From positions 906,082 through 970,081 of the forward strand of contig NZ_FOLP01000001.1 in the NCBI RefSeq assembly GCF_900112425.1: a stretch of DNA of 64,000 nt, written 5' to 3'. Shown in pieces: positions 45,671 to 55,953 of the stretch (the first letter of the stretch is position 1; each line of letters opens with the position of its first letter). The position numbers were made by a program, and so were the translations under genes. The stretch is from Variovorax sp. OK212 (GTDB lineage: Bacteria > Pseudomonadota > Gammaproteobacteria > Burkholderiales > Burkholderiaceae_C). The notes beneath the pieces are model-generated. The model was not told the origin of the DNA and searched no databases. It worked only from the letters and a program-made list of their open reading frames with translations.

Positions 45671-46828
45671 TTATCTGGTTTCGCCGCTGGCGGTGTAGCG
45701 CGCAGACGCTGCCAGCGCCGCGGCGAACACCACGACCACATAGAGCGCGGCGGTCAGCGAGGTCGCCCGCGCCAGCAGCCCGATCACAGCCGGGCCTGCC
45801 ATGAACCCCAGATAGGCCAAGGCCGACACCGACGCAATGCCGCGCGCCGGCTCGACGCCCGGCACCTTCGCCGAGGCCGAGAACAGGATCGGCACCACGT
45901 TCGCGAACCCCACGCCCACGCCCGCAAAGCCGACCAGCGCCAGCCAGGGCAGGTCGGTGATCAGCACCAGCGTCATGGCGGCCGCAGCCAGCAGGCCGCT
46001 GCCGAGCAGCAGCGTGGCCGGCGCGAAGCGCGCGCGCAGCGCGTCGCCGCCGAAACGCGCCGCGGCCATGGCGGCGGAGAAGCTCGCGTAGGCCAGCGCG
46101 GCCTGCTGCTGCGGGCTGCCGATTTCCTGCTGCATATAGAGCACGCTCCAGTCGTAGATCGCGCCTTCGGCGATCAAGCCCAGTGCCGCGAGCGCGCCCA
46201 GCACGGCGAGGGTGCCGCGCGGCAGCAGGAAGCCGTGGTCGGCCTCGGTGGCGCCGCTGGTGGCGGGCCGGGGCAGCATGCGCGTCGAGGCAAACGCCAC
46301 CACCAGCACCATGGCCGCGGCGACGATCAACAGGTGCGCCTGCGCGCCGAGGCCGGCCGCCAGTGCGGCGCTGCCGCTGGCCGCGCCCGCCATGCCGCCC
46401 AGGCTGAACATGCCGTGCATGCCGCTCATGAGCGGTGTGTCGCCATGCAGTTCGAGCTGGGCCGCTTCCGTGTTGATGGACACGTCGAACACGCTCGTCA
46501 CGAGGCCGAAGGCTGCCAGCAGGGCCAGCAGCGCGGCATAGCCGGGCATGGCGATCAGCCCGGCCAGCAGCAGCGCATAGATGCAGCCGCAGACGCCGGC
46601 CACGCGGCGCGGGCCGTGGCGGCCGATCCAGCGGCCCGCGCTGGTCAGCCCGAACATCGCGCCCGCGCCGGCCGCGAGCATGGCCAGCCCGAGTTGCGCC
46701 TCGTCGATGCCGTAGTGCGCCTTGACGGTGGGCACGTGCACGCCCCAGGTCGCGAAGATGAAACCGGCGGAAAAGAACTGCGCACGCGACGCCCAGCGCG
46801 TGCCCGAGGTGACGGCCACCATCGTCAA
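45671..46828 (-). CDS. MFS transporter (YbjJ-like)
   Basis: 385 residues, twelve membrane helices. The start RWASRAQFFSAGFIFATWGV and SAGRWIGRHGPRRVAG (motif A) resemble the E. coli YbjJ branch, for which no substrate is firmly known. The ATG overlaps the stop of the methyltransferase gene by 4 bases (ATGA), so the two are translated together. It is convergent with the S49 peptidase gene, 4 bases apart. Confidence 0.88.
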   Translation of the reverse strand: MTMVAVTSGTRWASRAQFFSAGFIFATWGVHVPTVKAHYGIDEAQLGLAMLAAGAGAMFGLTSAGRWIGRHGPRRVAGVCGCIYALLLAGLIAMPGYAALLALLAAFGLVTSVFDVSINTEAAQLELHGDTPLMSGMHGMFSLGGMAGAASGSAALAAGLGAQAHLLIVAAAMVLVVAFASTRMLPRPATSGATEADHGFLLPRGTLAVLGALAALGLIAEGAIYDWSVLYMQQEIGSPQQQAALAYASFSAAMAAARFGGDALRARFAPATLLLGSGLLAAAAMTLVLITDLPWLALVGFAGVGVGFANVVPILFSASAKVPGVEPARGIASVSALAYLGFMAGPAVIGLLARATSLTAALYVVVVFAAALAASARYTASGETR

Positions 46829-47592
46829 CGGCCGATCGCGAACACGGCGGGCAGGCGTTCGTCGGTGATGGCTTGCGGCTTGGCGGCGCGCCAGGACTTG
46901 ACCATCTCGCTGCGCACCTGGGCCGTGGCCAGCGTCAAGCCGCGCGCCACGGCGAGGCGGGTGTTGTGCTGCAAGGTCTGCACGAGCGCCTGCAGCAACG
47001 CGGCGTTGCGGTAGGGCGTTTCGATGAAGAGCTGTGTCTGGCCCGTCTTGAGCGCCAGTGCCTCGAGTTCGCGGATGCGCGTCTGGCGCTCGACGGCGTC
47101 CTGCGGCAGGTAGCCGACGAAGGCGAAATTCTGGCCGTTGAGGCCGCTCGCGGCCAGCGCCAGCAGCAGCGAGACCGGGCCGGTCAGCGGCACCACGGTC
47201 AGGCCCAGGTCGTGCGCGGCGCGTGCCACCGACGAGCCCGGATCGGCCACGGCCGGCATGCCGGCTTCGCTCAGCAGGCCGATGTCGTGGCCTTCGAGCG
47301 CGGCGGCCAGCAGGGGGCGGGCGTCGAACTGGCCGGCATGGTCGCCTTTCTTGTGCACTTCGCGCGGCAGTTCCTGGATGTTCTGCGCCTGCAGCGGCGC
47401 CGCCAGCGGAGCGACGGCGTCGATGCGTTTCAGGTAGGCGCGAGCGGATTTCGCGTTTTCGCAGATCCAGTGGGTGATGCCCGCGGCGGTCTGCAGCGTG
47501 CCCAGGGGCAGGGCGTCCTGCAGCGGGGCCTGGACGTCGCAGCCGAAGTCGAGCGGCGCCGGAACGAGGTAGAGCTTGCCTTTTTGCGTCAC
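46825..47592 (-). CDS. RsmI-like SAM-dependent methyltransferase (tetrapyrrole methylase fold)
   Basis: 255 residues. The tetrapyrrole-methylase fold is visible: GKLYLVPAPL at the N-terminus, GLLSEAGMPAVADPGSSVAR (the signature motif of RsmI), LTGPVSLLLALAASGL, and FIETPYRNAALLQAL. RsmI methylates the ribose of C1402 in 16S rRNA. This protein is shorter than typical RsmI and may be its paralogue rather than RsmI itself. It overlaps its neighbours on both sides by 4 bases (Maf gene upstream, MFS gene downstream). Confidence 0.85.
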   Translation of the reverse strand: MTQKGKLYLVPAPLDFGCDVQAPLQDALPLGTLQTAAGITHWICENAKSARAYLKRIDAVAPLAAPLQAQNIQELPREVHKKGDHAGQFDARPLLAAALEGHDIGLLSEAGMPAVADPGSSVARAAHDLGLTVVPLTGPVSLLLALAASGLNGQNFAFVGYLPQDAVERQTRIRELEALALKTGQTQLFIETPYRNAALLQALVQTLQHNTRLAVARGLTLATAQVRSEMVKSWRAAKPQAITDERLPAVFAIGR

Positions 47593-48170
47593 AGCAGATC
47601 CACCCCCGCGGCGCGCAGCATCTGGCAGGTGCGGATCAGCGGCAGGCCGACCAGCGCGGTCGGGTCGTCGCTGTCGATGGCTTCCAGCAGCGCGATGCCG
47701 AGGCCCTCGCTCTTGGCGCTGCCGGCGCAGTCGTAGGGCTGCTCGGCCTGCAGGTACTGCTCGATGGCGTCGTCGCTGAGGTCGCGGAACACCACGCGCA
47801 CCGGGGCGATGTCGCGCTGGACGAAGCCCGAAGCACGGCAGACCACGGCCACGGCCGTCTGGAAGATCAGCGTCTGGCCGCGCATGCGGCGCAGTTGGGT
47901 GGTGGCGCGTTCATGGTCGCCGGGCTTGCCGAGCGCTTCACCGGCCAGGTCGGCCACCTGGTCGGAGCCGATGACCACGGCTTCGGGGAAGCGGGCGGCC
48001 ACGGCGTTGGCTTTTTCGAGGGCCAGGCGAATGGCCAGGTCGCGCGGCGTTTCGCCGGGCAGCGGTGTTTCGTCCACTTCGGGCGAGTGCACGTCGAAGG
48101 GCAGTCTCAGGCGGGTAAGCAGTTCGCGGCGGTAGCGCGAGGTCGAGGCGAGGATCACGGTGCGTTGCAT
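47589..48170 (-). CDS. yceF: Maf family nucleoside-triphosphate pyrophosphatase
   Basis: 193 residues. The Maf signature is at ILASTSRYRRELLTRL; SPEVDE and VIGSDQVADL supply the acidic and metal-binding residues. It splits non-canonical or methylated NTPs; the YceF branch prefers 7-methyl-GTP. The assignment to YceF follows from the position next to yceD and rpmF, as in E. coli. It is divergent from yceD, with 92 bases between starts. Confidence 0.9.
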   Translation of the reverse strand: MQRTVILASTSRYRRELLTRLRLPFDVHSPEVDETPLPGETPRDLAIRLALEKANAVAARFPEAVVIGSDQVADLAGEALGKPGDHERATTQLRRMRGQTLIFQTAVAVVCRASGFVQRDIAPVRVVFRDLSDDAIEQYLQAEQPYDCAGSAKSEGLGIALLEAIDSDDPTALVGLPLIRTCQMLRAAGVDLL

Positions 48171-48262
48171 GGGACGATTGTGCGTGAGCCGCCTGAGTCC
48201 CTCGGCTTTCCCTCAGGCTTGTCCCGAGCCGGTGAAGCGCGAGGCGCGCTAGACTGGCGCGG

Positions 48263-48832
48263 ATGAAGAGAGAATTTGCCCCCGAACGGCTCAATGTGCC
48301 TGCCTTTACGGCTGCGGCCGCCACCCTGGATGCCGCCGATCCGGTGCCTGACTATGTACGCCTGACCGCCGAACTGGCCGCCCCGGCGCCCGACGCGGTC
48401 GTGCGTTGGGAAGCCACCGGGGAAGAGCGCCCCGGCGCCGACGGCAAGCCCGTGTCCTGGATGCACCTGGAAGCCGAAGCCGTCGTGCCGCTGGTCTGCC
48501 AGCGTTGCCTGTCGCCGGTCGATACCGAGCTTTTCGTGGACCGCTGGTTCCGTTTCGTGGCCGACGAAGCCACGGCGGAGACCGAGGACGAGGAATCCGA
48601 CGAAGACCTGCTCGTCGTGAGCCGGGATTTCGACCTCCACGCCCTGATCGAGGACGAGCTTCTGATGGAAATTCCCGTCATGCCCGTTCACGACGTGTGC
48701 CCCACGCCGGTCAAGCTGTCGTCCAGCGACGAGGACTTCATGGCGGCTGAAGAAGCCAAGCCGAACCCCTTTGCCGCCCTCGAAGCGTTGCGTTCGCGCA
48801 CGCCGAAAAAAGGCTCGGAAGAGGGCAAGTAG
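48263..48832 (+). CDS. yceD: YceD/DUF177 family protein
   Basis: 189 residues. The Cys pair in [12 protein letters not shown] and the acidic C-terminal half ([12 protein letters not shown]) are the YceD pattern. The family is conserved next to rpmF and is linked to 23S rRNA accumulation in some bacteria. The stop is 146 bases before the rpmF start, with a promoter-like TATAAT (48853-48858) in between. Confidence 0.92.
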   Translation: MKREFAPERLNVPAFTAAAATLDAADPVPDYVRLTAELAAPAPDAVVRWEATGEERPGADGKPVSWMHLEAEAVVPLVCQRCLSPVDTELFVDRWFRFVADEATAETEDEESDEDLLVVSRDFDLHALIEDELLMEIPVMPVHDVCPTPVKLSSSDEDFMAAEEAKPNPFAALEALRSRTPKKGSEEGK

Positions 48833-48852
48833 CTCTTTTCCTCAGGCTGGGC

Positions 48853-48858
48853 TATAAT
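48853..48858 (+). promoter_or_regulatory. -10 box upstream of rpmF
   Basis: A perfect TATAAT in high-GC DNA, 120 bases before the rpmF ATG. No clear -35 lies at 16-18 bases upstream, so the promoter is tentative. Confidence 0.45.
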
Positions 48859-48978
48859 CATGGGCTTCGCGCGCGCCGCCGTGAGCAGCAATGCAGATCA
48901 GAACATGTCAGCCATGTCACTGCATTGCCACCGCTTGAGCCCGCACCCTTTCACTCACCTCACAGTCCAGGAGCCACC

Positions 48979-49161
48979 ATGGCCGTCCAGCAAAACAAGA
49001 AGTCGCCTTCCAAGCGCGGCATGCACCGTTCACACAATGCGCTGGTCGTGCCCGGCATCGCTGTCGAGCCGACCACCGGCGAAACGCATCTGCGTCACCA
49101 CATCAGCCCCAACGGTTTCTACCGTGGCCGCCAGGTGCTCAAGAACAAGTCCGAAGCCTGA
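48979..49161 (+). CDS. rpmF: 50S ribosomal protein L32
   Basis: 60 residues, the normal L32 length. [20 protein letters not shown] is the conserved N-terminus; the central zinc cysteines of some L32 forms are absent (the zinc-free type). CAGGAG lies 6 bases before the ATG at 48979. The gene is followed by a strong hairpin (49179-49215) that ends just before plsX. Confidence 0.97.
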   Translation: MAVQQNKKSPSKRGMHRSHNALVVPGIAVEPTTGETHLRHHISPNGFYRGRQVLKNKSEA

Positions 49162-49178
49162 TCTCGCATCCCAAGGCC

Positions 49179-49220
49179 AAGGCCCGAAGCTACTTTTGCC
49201 GTAGCGTCGGGCCTTTGTTT
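49179..49220 (+). terminator. intrinsic terminator/attenuator between rpmF and plsX
   Basis: AAGGCCCGA (49179-49187) pairs with TCGGGCCTT (49207-49215), and GCTAC (49189-49193) with GTAGC (49201-49205), separated by a mismatch; the loop is 7 bases and TGTTTTG follows. It resembles a rho-independent terminator, yet the plsX ATG is at 49223, seven bases past the stem. Confidence 0.8.
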
Positions 49221-49222
49221 TG

Positions 49223-50320
49223 ATGGCTACGCCTTCTTTTCCCGAAATCACTGCTGCGCCTTCCGCAATCACGCTTGCCGTCGATTGCATGGGGGGTGAC
49301 CATGGGCCGCGAGTCACGCTCGCGGCCTGCCGCGCGTTTCTCGAGCGGCACAGCGAAGCCTCGTTGTTGTTGGTCGGTGCGCCGGCCGCACTGGCGGGGT
49401 TCGCCGCGCATCCACGTGCCCGCATCGTCGCCGCGAGCGAAGTGGTGGGCATGGACGACCCGATCGAAATCGCCTTGCGCAAGAAGAAAGACTCTTCGAT
49501 GCGCGTGGCGATCCAGCAGGTCAAGGACGGCGCCGCCCAGGCCGCGATCTCCGCTGGCAATACCGGCGCGCTGATGGCCATTGCGCGCTACCTGCTCAAG
49601 ACGCTCGACGGCATCGACCGCCCGGCCATCGCGCCGCAGTTACCAAATGCAAAAGGTGGAGCGACGACCGTGCTCGACTTGGGTGCGAACGTCGACTGCG
49701 ACGCCGAAGACCTGCTCCAGTTCGCCGTGCTCGGCTCGGCCCTGGTGTCGGCGCTGACCGGCAACGAGGCGCCTTCGGTCGGCCTGCTCAATATCGGCGA
49801 GGAAGCCATCAAGGGCAGCGAAACCATCAAGAAAGCCAGTCAACTGCTGCGTACGGCTGCCAACTCGAAAGATCTGAACTTCTACGGCAACGTCGAAGGC
49901 AACGATATTTTCAAGGGCACGACCGACATCGTTGTGTGTGACGGTTTCGTTGGAAACGTTGCGCTGAAGGCCAGCGAAGGCGTGGCGTCGATGATCGGCG
50001 AGTTCATTCGCGTCGAATTCTCGCGAAGCGTGTTCACGAAACTTGCGGCCATCGTTGCTTATCCGGTTCTAAAAGCGTTCAAAAGTCGCCTGGATCACCG
50101 CCGTTACAACGGTGCGGCACTTTTGGGTCTGCGTGGGCTGGTTTTCAAGAGCCATGGCTCGGCTGACGAAGTGGCTTTCGGGCACGCCCTGGATCGCGCT
50201 TATGATGCCGCTCGCAACAACCTGCTCGATCGCGTGCGGGCCCGCATCGCCCACGCCGCGCCATTGCTCGCGCGGCAGGAACCGGCGGCGCCGGTCGACG
50301 CGACGGCCCTTCACGTTTGA
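49223..50320 (+). CDS. plsX: phosphate acyltransferase PlsX
   Basis: 365 residues. It makes acyl-phosphate from acyl-ACP, starting phospholipid synthesis. The N-terminal [17 protein letters not shown] is diagnostic; [35 protein letters not shown] and [17 protein letters not shown] also match. The ATG at 49223 has no ribosome site because a hairpin ends at 49215; a TTG at 49220 precedes it. Downstream alternatives would cut the conserved N-terminus. The stop shares one base with the fabH ATG (TGATG). Confidence 0.96.
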   Translation: MATPSFPEITAAPSAITLAVDCMGGDHGPRVTLAACRAFLERHSEASLLLVGAPAALAGFAAHPRARIVAASEVVGMDDPIEIALRKKKDSSMRVAIQQVKDGAAQAAISAGNTGALMAIARYLLKTLDGIDRPAIAPQLPNAKGGATTVLDLGANVDCDAEDLLQFAVLGSALVSALTGNEAPSVGLLNIGEEAIKGSETIKKASQLLRTAANSKDLNFYGNVEGNDIFKGTTDIVVCDGFVGNVALKASEGVASMIGEFIRVEFSRSVFTKLAAIVAYPVLKAFKSRLDHRRYNGAALLGLRGLVFKSHGSADEVAFGHALDRAYDAARNNLLDRVRARIAHAAPLLARQEPAAPVDATALHV

Positions 50321-51297
50321 TGACCCCTTATTCACGCATTACCGGCACCGGCAGCTATCTGCCCCCACGCCGCGTGACCAATGACGATCTCGCCAAGGAC
50401 TTGGCGACACGCGGCATCGAAACCTCCGACCAGTGGATCGTCGAGCGCACCGGCATCCACGCGCGGCACTTTGCCGCGCCGGACGTCACCAGCAGCGATC
50501 TCGGTCTCGAAGCCGCCCGCCACGCCCTCGAATCCGCTGGCCGCAAGGCCAGCGACGTCGACCTGATCATCGTCGCGACCTCGACGCCGGACATGGTGTT
50601 TCCGTCGTCGGCCGCCATCCTCCAGCACAAGCTCGGCATTGCCGGCTGCCCGGCGTTCGACGTCCAGGCGGTCTGCAGCGGCTTCGTCTATGCGCTGACC
50701 GTGGCCGACGCCATGATCCGCACGGGCACCGCGCGCTGCGCGCTGGTGGTGGGCGCCGAAGTGTTCTCACGCATCCTCGACTTCAGCGACCGCACCACCT
50801 GCGTGCTGTTCGGCGACGGCGCGGGTGCGGTGGTGCTCGAAGCGAGCGAACAGCCCGGCATCCTGGCCAGCGACCTGCATGCGGACGGCAAGCACGTCGG
50901 CATTCTTTGCGTGCCGGGCCATGTGTCCGGCGGCAATGTGCTGGGCACGCCGCTGCTGCACATGGACGGCCAGGCAGTCTTCAAGCTCGCGGTTCGCGTG
51001 CTCGAAGAAGCGGCGCGCGCCACGCTTGCCAAGGCGGGCAAGACCGAAGCGGACATCGACTGGCTCATTCCCCATCAGGCCAACATCCGCATCATGGAAG
51101 GCACGGCGAAGAAGCTGAAGCTTCCACGCGAGAAGCTGATCGTCACGGTGAACGAGCACGGCAACACGTCGGCCGCCTCGATCCCGCTGGCGCTCGACGA
51201 GGCCGTGCGCTCCGGCAAGGTGAAGAAAGGCGAAACGCTCATGCTCGAAGGCGTGGGCGGCGGCTTCACCTGGGGCGCGGTGCTATTGAATCTGTAG
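50320..51297 (+). CDS. fabH: 3-oxoacyl-ACP synthase III
   Basis: 325 residues. It starts fatty-acid synthesis by joining acetyl-CoA to malonyl-ACP. The Cys-His-Asn triad is Cys119 ([13 protein letters not shown]), His252 ([12 protein letters not shown]) and Asn282 ([10 protein letters not shown]). It overlaps the plsX stop by one base; the fabD gene starts 53 bases later. Confidence 0.97.
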   Translation: MTPYSRITGTGSYLPPRRVTNDDLAKDLATRGIETSDQWIVERTGIHARHFAAPDVTSSDLGLEAARHALESAGRKASDVDLIIVATSTPDMVFPSSAAILQHKLGIAGCPAFDVQAVCSGFVYALTVADAMIRTGTARCALVVGAEVFSRILDFSDRTTCVLFGDGAGAVVLEASEQPGILASDLHADGKHVGILCVPGHVSGGNVLGTPLLHMDGQAVFKLAVRVLEEAARATLAKAGKTEADIDWLIPHQANIRIMEGTAKKLKLPREKLIVTVNEHGNTSAASIPLALDEAVRSGKVKKGETLMLEGVGGGFTWGAVLLNL

Positions 51298-51350
51298 TGT
51301 GTTGCGGCGCCCGGAAGAGGGCGCCTGCAATGCGAGACGACGCATAAACA

Positions 51351-52304
51351 ATGAAATCCTTTGCTTTTGTCTTTCCGGGTCAGGGCTCGCAGGCCGTCGG
51401 CATGCTCGACGCCTGGGGCGATCACCCCGCCGTCGTCGAAACCCTGCGCGAAGCTTCGGACGCGCTCGGCGAAGACGTGGGCGCGCTGATCAAGAACGGC
51501 CCCAAGGAAGACCTGGCGCTCACGACCAACACGCAGCCCGTGATGCTGGTGGCCGGTGTGGCCGCCTGGCGCGCGTGGCTGGCCGAAGGCGGTGCCACGC
51601 CCGCGGTCGTGGCCGGTCATTCGCTGGGCGAATACTCGGCGCTGGTGGCTTCGGGCGTTTTGACGCTGGCGCAAGCCGCGCCGCTCGTGCGTTTCCGTGC
51701 GCAAGCGATGCAACAGGCGGTGCCTGTGGGCGTCGGCGCGATGGCTGCCGTGCTCGGCATGGAGTCGGGCAAGGTCGTGGCCGGGTGCGCGGAAGCCACG
51801 GCCAGCTTCGGTGCCGGCAGTGCCGAGATCGTCGAAGCGGTGAATTTCAACGACCCGATGCAGACCGTGATCGCCGGCAGCAAGGCCGCCGTCGACAAGG
51901 CCTGCGAGCTGCTCAAGGCCAACGGCGCCAAGCGCGCGCTGCTGCTGCCCGTGTCGGCGCCGTTCCATTCGAGCCTGATGAAGCCCGCCGCCGAGGCGCT
52001 GCGCGAAAAGCTGGCGTCCACGCCGCTGGCGGCGCCGCAGATTCCGGTGCTGAACAACGTCGACGTGTCGGTGGAAACCGACGCCGACCGCATTCGCGAC
52101 GCGCTGGTGCGCCAGGCGGCCGGTCCGGTGCGCTGGGTCGAGAGCGTCCAGGCCTTGAAACTGCGCGGTGTAGCCTCCATCATCGAGTGCGGCCCCGGCA
52201 AGGTGCTGGCCGGCATGGTGAAGCGCATCGCCCCCGATCTGGAAGCCGCGTCGGTGTACGACCCGGCCACGCTCGCGGACACCCGACAATCGCTCGCCGG
52301 CTGA
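51351..52304 (+). CDS. fabD: malonyl-CoA:ACP transacylase
   Basis: 317 residues. The nucleophile Ser91 is in VAGHSLGEYSAL and the catalytic His in VSAPFHSSLMKPA; FVFPGQGSQAVGM is the conserved start. It loads malonyl groups onto ACP. It precedes fabG by 25 bases in the fab run. Confidence 0.97.
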   Translation: MKSFAFVFPGQGSQAVGMLDAWGDHPAVVETLREASDALGEDVGALIKNGPKEDLALTTNTQPVMLVAGVAAWRAWLAEGGATPAVVAGHSLGEYSALVASGVLTLAQAAPLVRFRAQAMQQAVPVGVGAMAAVLGMESGKVVAGCAEATASFGAGSAEIVEAVNFNDPMQTVIAGSKAAVDKACELLKANGAKRALLLPVSAPFHSSLMKPAAEALREKLASTPLAAPQIPVLNNVDVSVETDADRIRDALVRQAAGPVRWVESVQALKLRGVASIIECGPGKVLAGMVKRIAPDLEAASVYDPATLADTRQSLAG

Positions 52305-52329
52305 CCGGCAAGGCCAGACACTTTTTCTT

Positions 52330-53411
<1,082 letters not shown>

Positions 53412-53510
53412 CAGGCCAGCTGACAAGATTGCAACTGCGGCCGGCGGCTTATCTCTAAACCGCACGCGCCGACAGGCAACTGTTCAGCGCATCCAGAAAG
53501 GTTTGCCGGC

Positions 53511-54755
53511 ATGACCAAACGCCGCGTCGTCGTGACCGGACTCGGTTGCATCGCTCCTGTCGGAAACACCGCAACCGAATCCTGGGCCAACCTGTTGGCC
53601 GGGAAGTCGGGTATTGCGAACATCACCGCGTTCGATGCAAGCGCCTTCGCCTGCAAGTTCGCCGGTGAGGTCAAGGGTTTCGACATCACCCAATACATCT
53701 CGGAGAAGGAAGCGCGTCACATGGACCGCTTCATTCATCTGGGTCTCGCCGCCGCCATCCAGGCGGTGCAGGACAGCGGACTGCCGACCGGCGAAGCGCT
53801 GTCCTATGAAAAAGCCGTGCGCATCGGATGCAACATCGGCTCGGGCATCGGCGGTCTGCCGATGATCGAACAGACGCACGCCGAACTGGCTGCACGCGGC
53901 CCGCGCCGCGTGTCGCCGTTCTTCGTGCCGGCGTCGATCATCAACATGATCTCCGGCCACGTGTCGATCAAGTACGGCTTCAAGGGCCCGAACATCGCCG
54001 TGGTCACCGCTTGCACCACCGGCCTTCATGCCATCGGCACGTCGGCACGCATGATCGAGTACGGCGACGCCGACGTGATGATCGCGGGCGGTGCGGAATC
54101 GACCATTTCCCCGCTCGGCATCGGCGGCTTCACTGCGCCTCGCGCACTGAGCACCCGCAACGACGATCCCGCCACGGCTTCGCGTCCCTGGGACAAGGAC
54201 CGCGACGGCTTCGTGCTGGGCGAGGGCGCCGGCGTGCTGGTGCTCGAAGAGTACGAACACGCCAAGGCGCGCGGCGCCAAGATCTACGCGGAAGTCGCGG
54301 GCTTCGGCCTGACGGGCGACGCGTACCACATGACCGCGCCAGACGTCGACGGCCCCCGCCGCTCGATGGCCATGGCACTGGCCAACGCCGGCGTCAATGC
54401 CGACCAGGTCCAGTACCTCAACGCGCACGGCACCTCGACGCAGATCGGCGACCTCAACGAGACCAATGCGGTCAAGCTGGCGTTCGGCGATCACGCGAAG
54501 AAGCTGGTCGTGAATTCGACCAAGTCCATGACCGGCCACTTGCTGGGCGGCGCGGGCGGCATCGAATCGGTGTTCACGGTGATGGCGCTGCACGAGCAGA
54601 AGAGCCCGCCGACCATCAACATCTTCAACCAGGATCCGGAGTGCGATCTCGACTACTGCGCCAACGAGGCGCGCGATCTGAAGATCGACGTCGCGGTCAA
54701 GAACAACTTCGGCTTCGGCGGCACCAACGGCACGCTGGTGTTCAAGCGCGCTTGA
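53511..54755 (+). CDS. fabF: 3-oxoacyl-ACP synthase II
   Basis: 414 residues, a condensing enzyme for chain elongation. Catalytic Cys168 is in VVTACTTGLHAIG; the two His are in NAHGTSTQIGD and KSMTGHLLGGAG; the NNFGFGGTNG stretch ends the fold. It follows acpP by ~100 bases. Confidence 0.97.
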   Translation: MTKRRVVVTGLGCIAPVGNTATESWANLLAGKSGIANITAFDASAFACKFAGEVKGFDITQYISEKEARHMDRFIHLGLAAAIQAVQDSGLPTGEALSYEKAVRIGCNIGSGIGGLPMIEQTHAELAARGPRRVSPFFVPASIINMISGHVSIKYGFKGPNIAVVTACTTGLHAIGTSARMIEYGDADVMIAGGAESTISPLGIGGFTAPRALSTRNDDPATASRPWDKDRDGFVLGEGAGVLVLEEYEHAKARGAKIYAEVAGFGLTGDAYHMTAPDVDGPRRSMAMALANAGVNADQVQYLNAHGTSTQIGDLNETNAVKLAFGDHAKKLVVNSTKSMTGHLLGGAGGIESVFTVMALHEQKSPPTINIFNQDPECDLDYCANEARDLKIDVAVKNNFGFGGTNGTLVFKRA

Positions 54756-54768
54756 GCATTGCTCTTTC

Positions 54769-55251
54769 ATGCACAGCGCGCCGTCGGTGACCTACCCGGT
54801 GGGGCGCTCGCGCGGCGCGACTCGCCTCCTTGTTGTTCTTTGGGCCCTGGGCGCTTGTTGCGCGGGCGCATCCTGCTATCTTTCGGATAGCGCCGGATGG
54901 CGCCAGCTGCTGCTGGTTCTCAGCGTTGCATTCGCCGGCGTCGCGGCGGGCTTCGGCCTGCGCCGCGACGGTGCGGGCACCCTGCATTTCGACGGCCTTC
55001 ACTGGTCGCTCTCCGCGGGCGATGCATCGCGTTCGGTGCATGCCGCGCGGGCGCTGGTGGCGCTCGATTTCCAGTCGCTGATGCTGCTTCGTTTCAGCGA
55101 GCCGGGCCGCGCGCGGCGCTGGCTCTGGGTCGAACAGCGGGCCATGCCCGAACGCTGGCGCGACGTGCGCCGTGCGGTATATTCGCGCCCCCCGTCCGCA
55201 GCACCTGCGGGCGACACCTGGCGCGCGACGGCTCCCGCCGACGCGCCCTGA
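54769..55251 (+). CDS. hypothetical membrane protein between fabF and rpoE
   Basis: 160 residues. Two hydrophobic segments (LLVVLWALGACCAGASCY; WRQLLLVLSVAFAGVAAGFGL) are followed by a short beta-rich region (GAGTLHFDGLHWSLSAG, RRWLWVEQRAMPERW). This layout resembles YgfX/CptA-like proteins, but similarity is weak and the call is uncertain. It starts 13 bases after fabF and ends 10 bases before rpoE, so it is probably in the same transcript. A GCTATC-TTTCG-GATAGC repeat (54875-54891) lies inside the gene. Confidence 0.65.
   Translation: MHSAPSVTYPVGRSRGATRLLVVLWALGACCAGASCYLSDSAGWRQLLLVLSVAFAGVAAGFGLRRDGAGTLHFDGLHWSLSAGDASRSVHAARALVALDFQSLMLLRFSEPGRARRWLWVEQRAMPERWRDVRRAVYSRPPSAAPAGDTWRATAPADAP
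54875..54891. repeat. GCTATC-TTTCG-GATAGC inverted repeat inside a gene
   Basis: A 6-base inverted repeat with a 5-base loop, similar to the intergenic copy at 42142-42160. Here it is in frame within a hypothetical gene (codons for CYLSDS), so it may be chance or a captured repeat. Confidence 0.35.
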
Positions 55252-55261
55252 ACCCTCCTCG

Positions 55262-55936
55262 ATGACCACTTCTCCGCCGCCCGTGCCGCCGGATTCCGGC
55301 CTGACCGACGCGCCCGCTGAAGCGCCGCGTCCGGGCGAGGTCGATTTCCAGCTCGTTCAGCGCACCGTCGCGGGCGACCAGAAAGCGTTCGAACTGCTGG
55401 TCATCAAGTACCAGCGGCGCATCGAGCGCCTGATCGGGCGCATGGTGCGCGATGTCGACCTGGTCGAGGACATCGCGCAGGAAACCTTCATTCGTGCCTA
55501 CCGCGCGCTGCACCAGTTCCGCGGCGAGGCGCAGTTCTACACCTGGCTCTATCGGATCGCCGTCAACACCGCCAAGAAGGCGCTGGTCGACATGAAGCGC
55601 GATCCGACCGTCTCCGAAGCGGCCCTGAGGCCGTCTTCTGAGGACGACGATGAAACTTACCGTCCTGGAAACGAACCAACCACCGACGAAACCCCCGAAT
55701 CGGTCATGGCGGCGAACGAAATCGCCAGTGCCGTCGAGGCTGCCATGGAAGCACTGCCAGCTGAATTGCGGCAGGCGGTCACGCTGCGCGAAATCGAGGG
55801 CATGAGTTACGAAGAGATCGCCGAGGTCATGGATTGCCCTATCGGCACCGTGCGTTCGCGTATTTTCCGGGCGCGCGAGGCCATTTCGGCCAGGGTCAAA
55901 CCGCTGCTGGACAACCAGTCCGGCAAGCGTTGGTAA
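55262..55936 (+). CDS. rpoE: extracytoplasmic-stress sigma factor RpoE/AlgU
   Basis: 224 residues, with a ~35-residue N-terminal Pro/Ala/Asp-rich tail absent from E. coli RpoE. Region 2: KAFELLVIKYQRRIERLIGR and DLVEDIAQETFIRAYRALHQ; region 4: ALPAELRQAVTLREIEGMSY with the HTH IAEVMDCPIGTVRSRIFRAR. It activates envelope-repair genes when its anti-sigma factor is cleaved. The ATG at 55262 is the first Met before region 2 with acceptable spacing. It is the first gene of rpoE-mucA-mucB-mucD. Confidence 0.96.
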   Translation: MTTSPPPVPPDSGLTDAPAEAPRPGEVDFQLVQRTVAGDQKAFELLVIKYQRRIERLIGRMVRDVDLVEDIAQETFIRAYRALHQFRGEAQFYTWLYRIAVNTAKKALVDMKRDPTVSEAALRPSSEDDDETYRPGNEPTTDETPESVMAANEIASAVEAAMEALPAELRQAVTLREIEGMSYEEIAEVMDCPIGTVRSRIFRAREAISARVKPLLDNQSGKRW

Positions 55937-55953
55937 GTAAGCAGGTGAATGAA

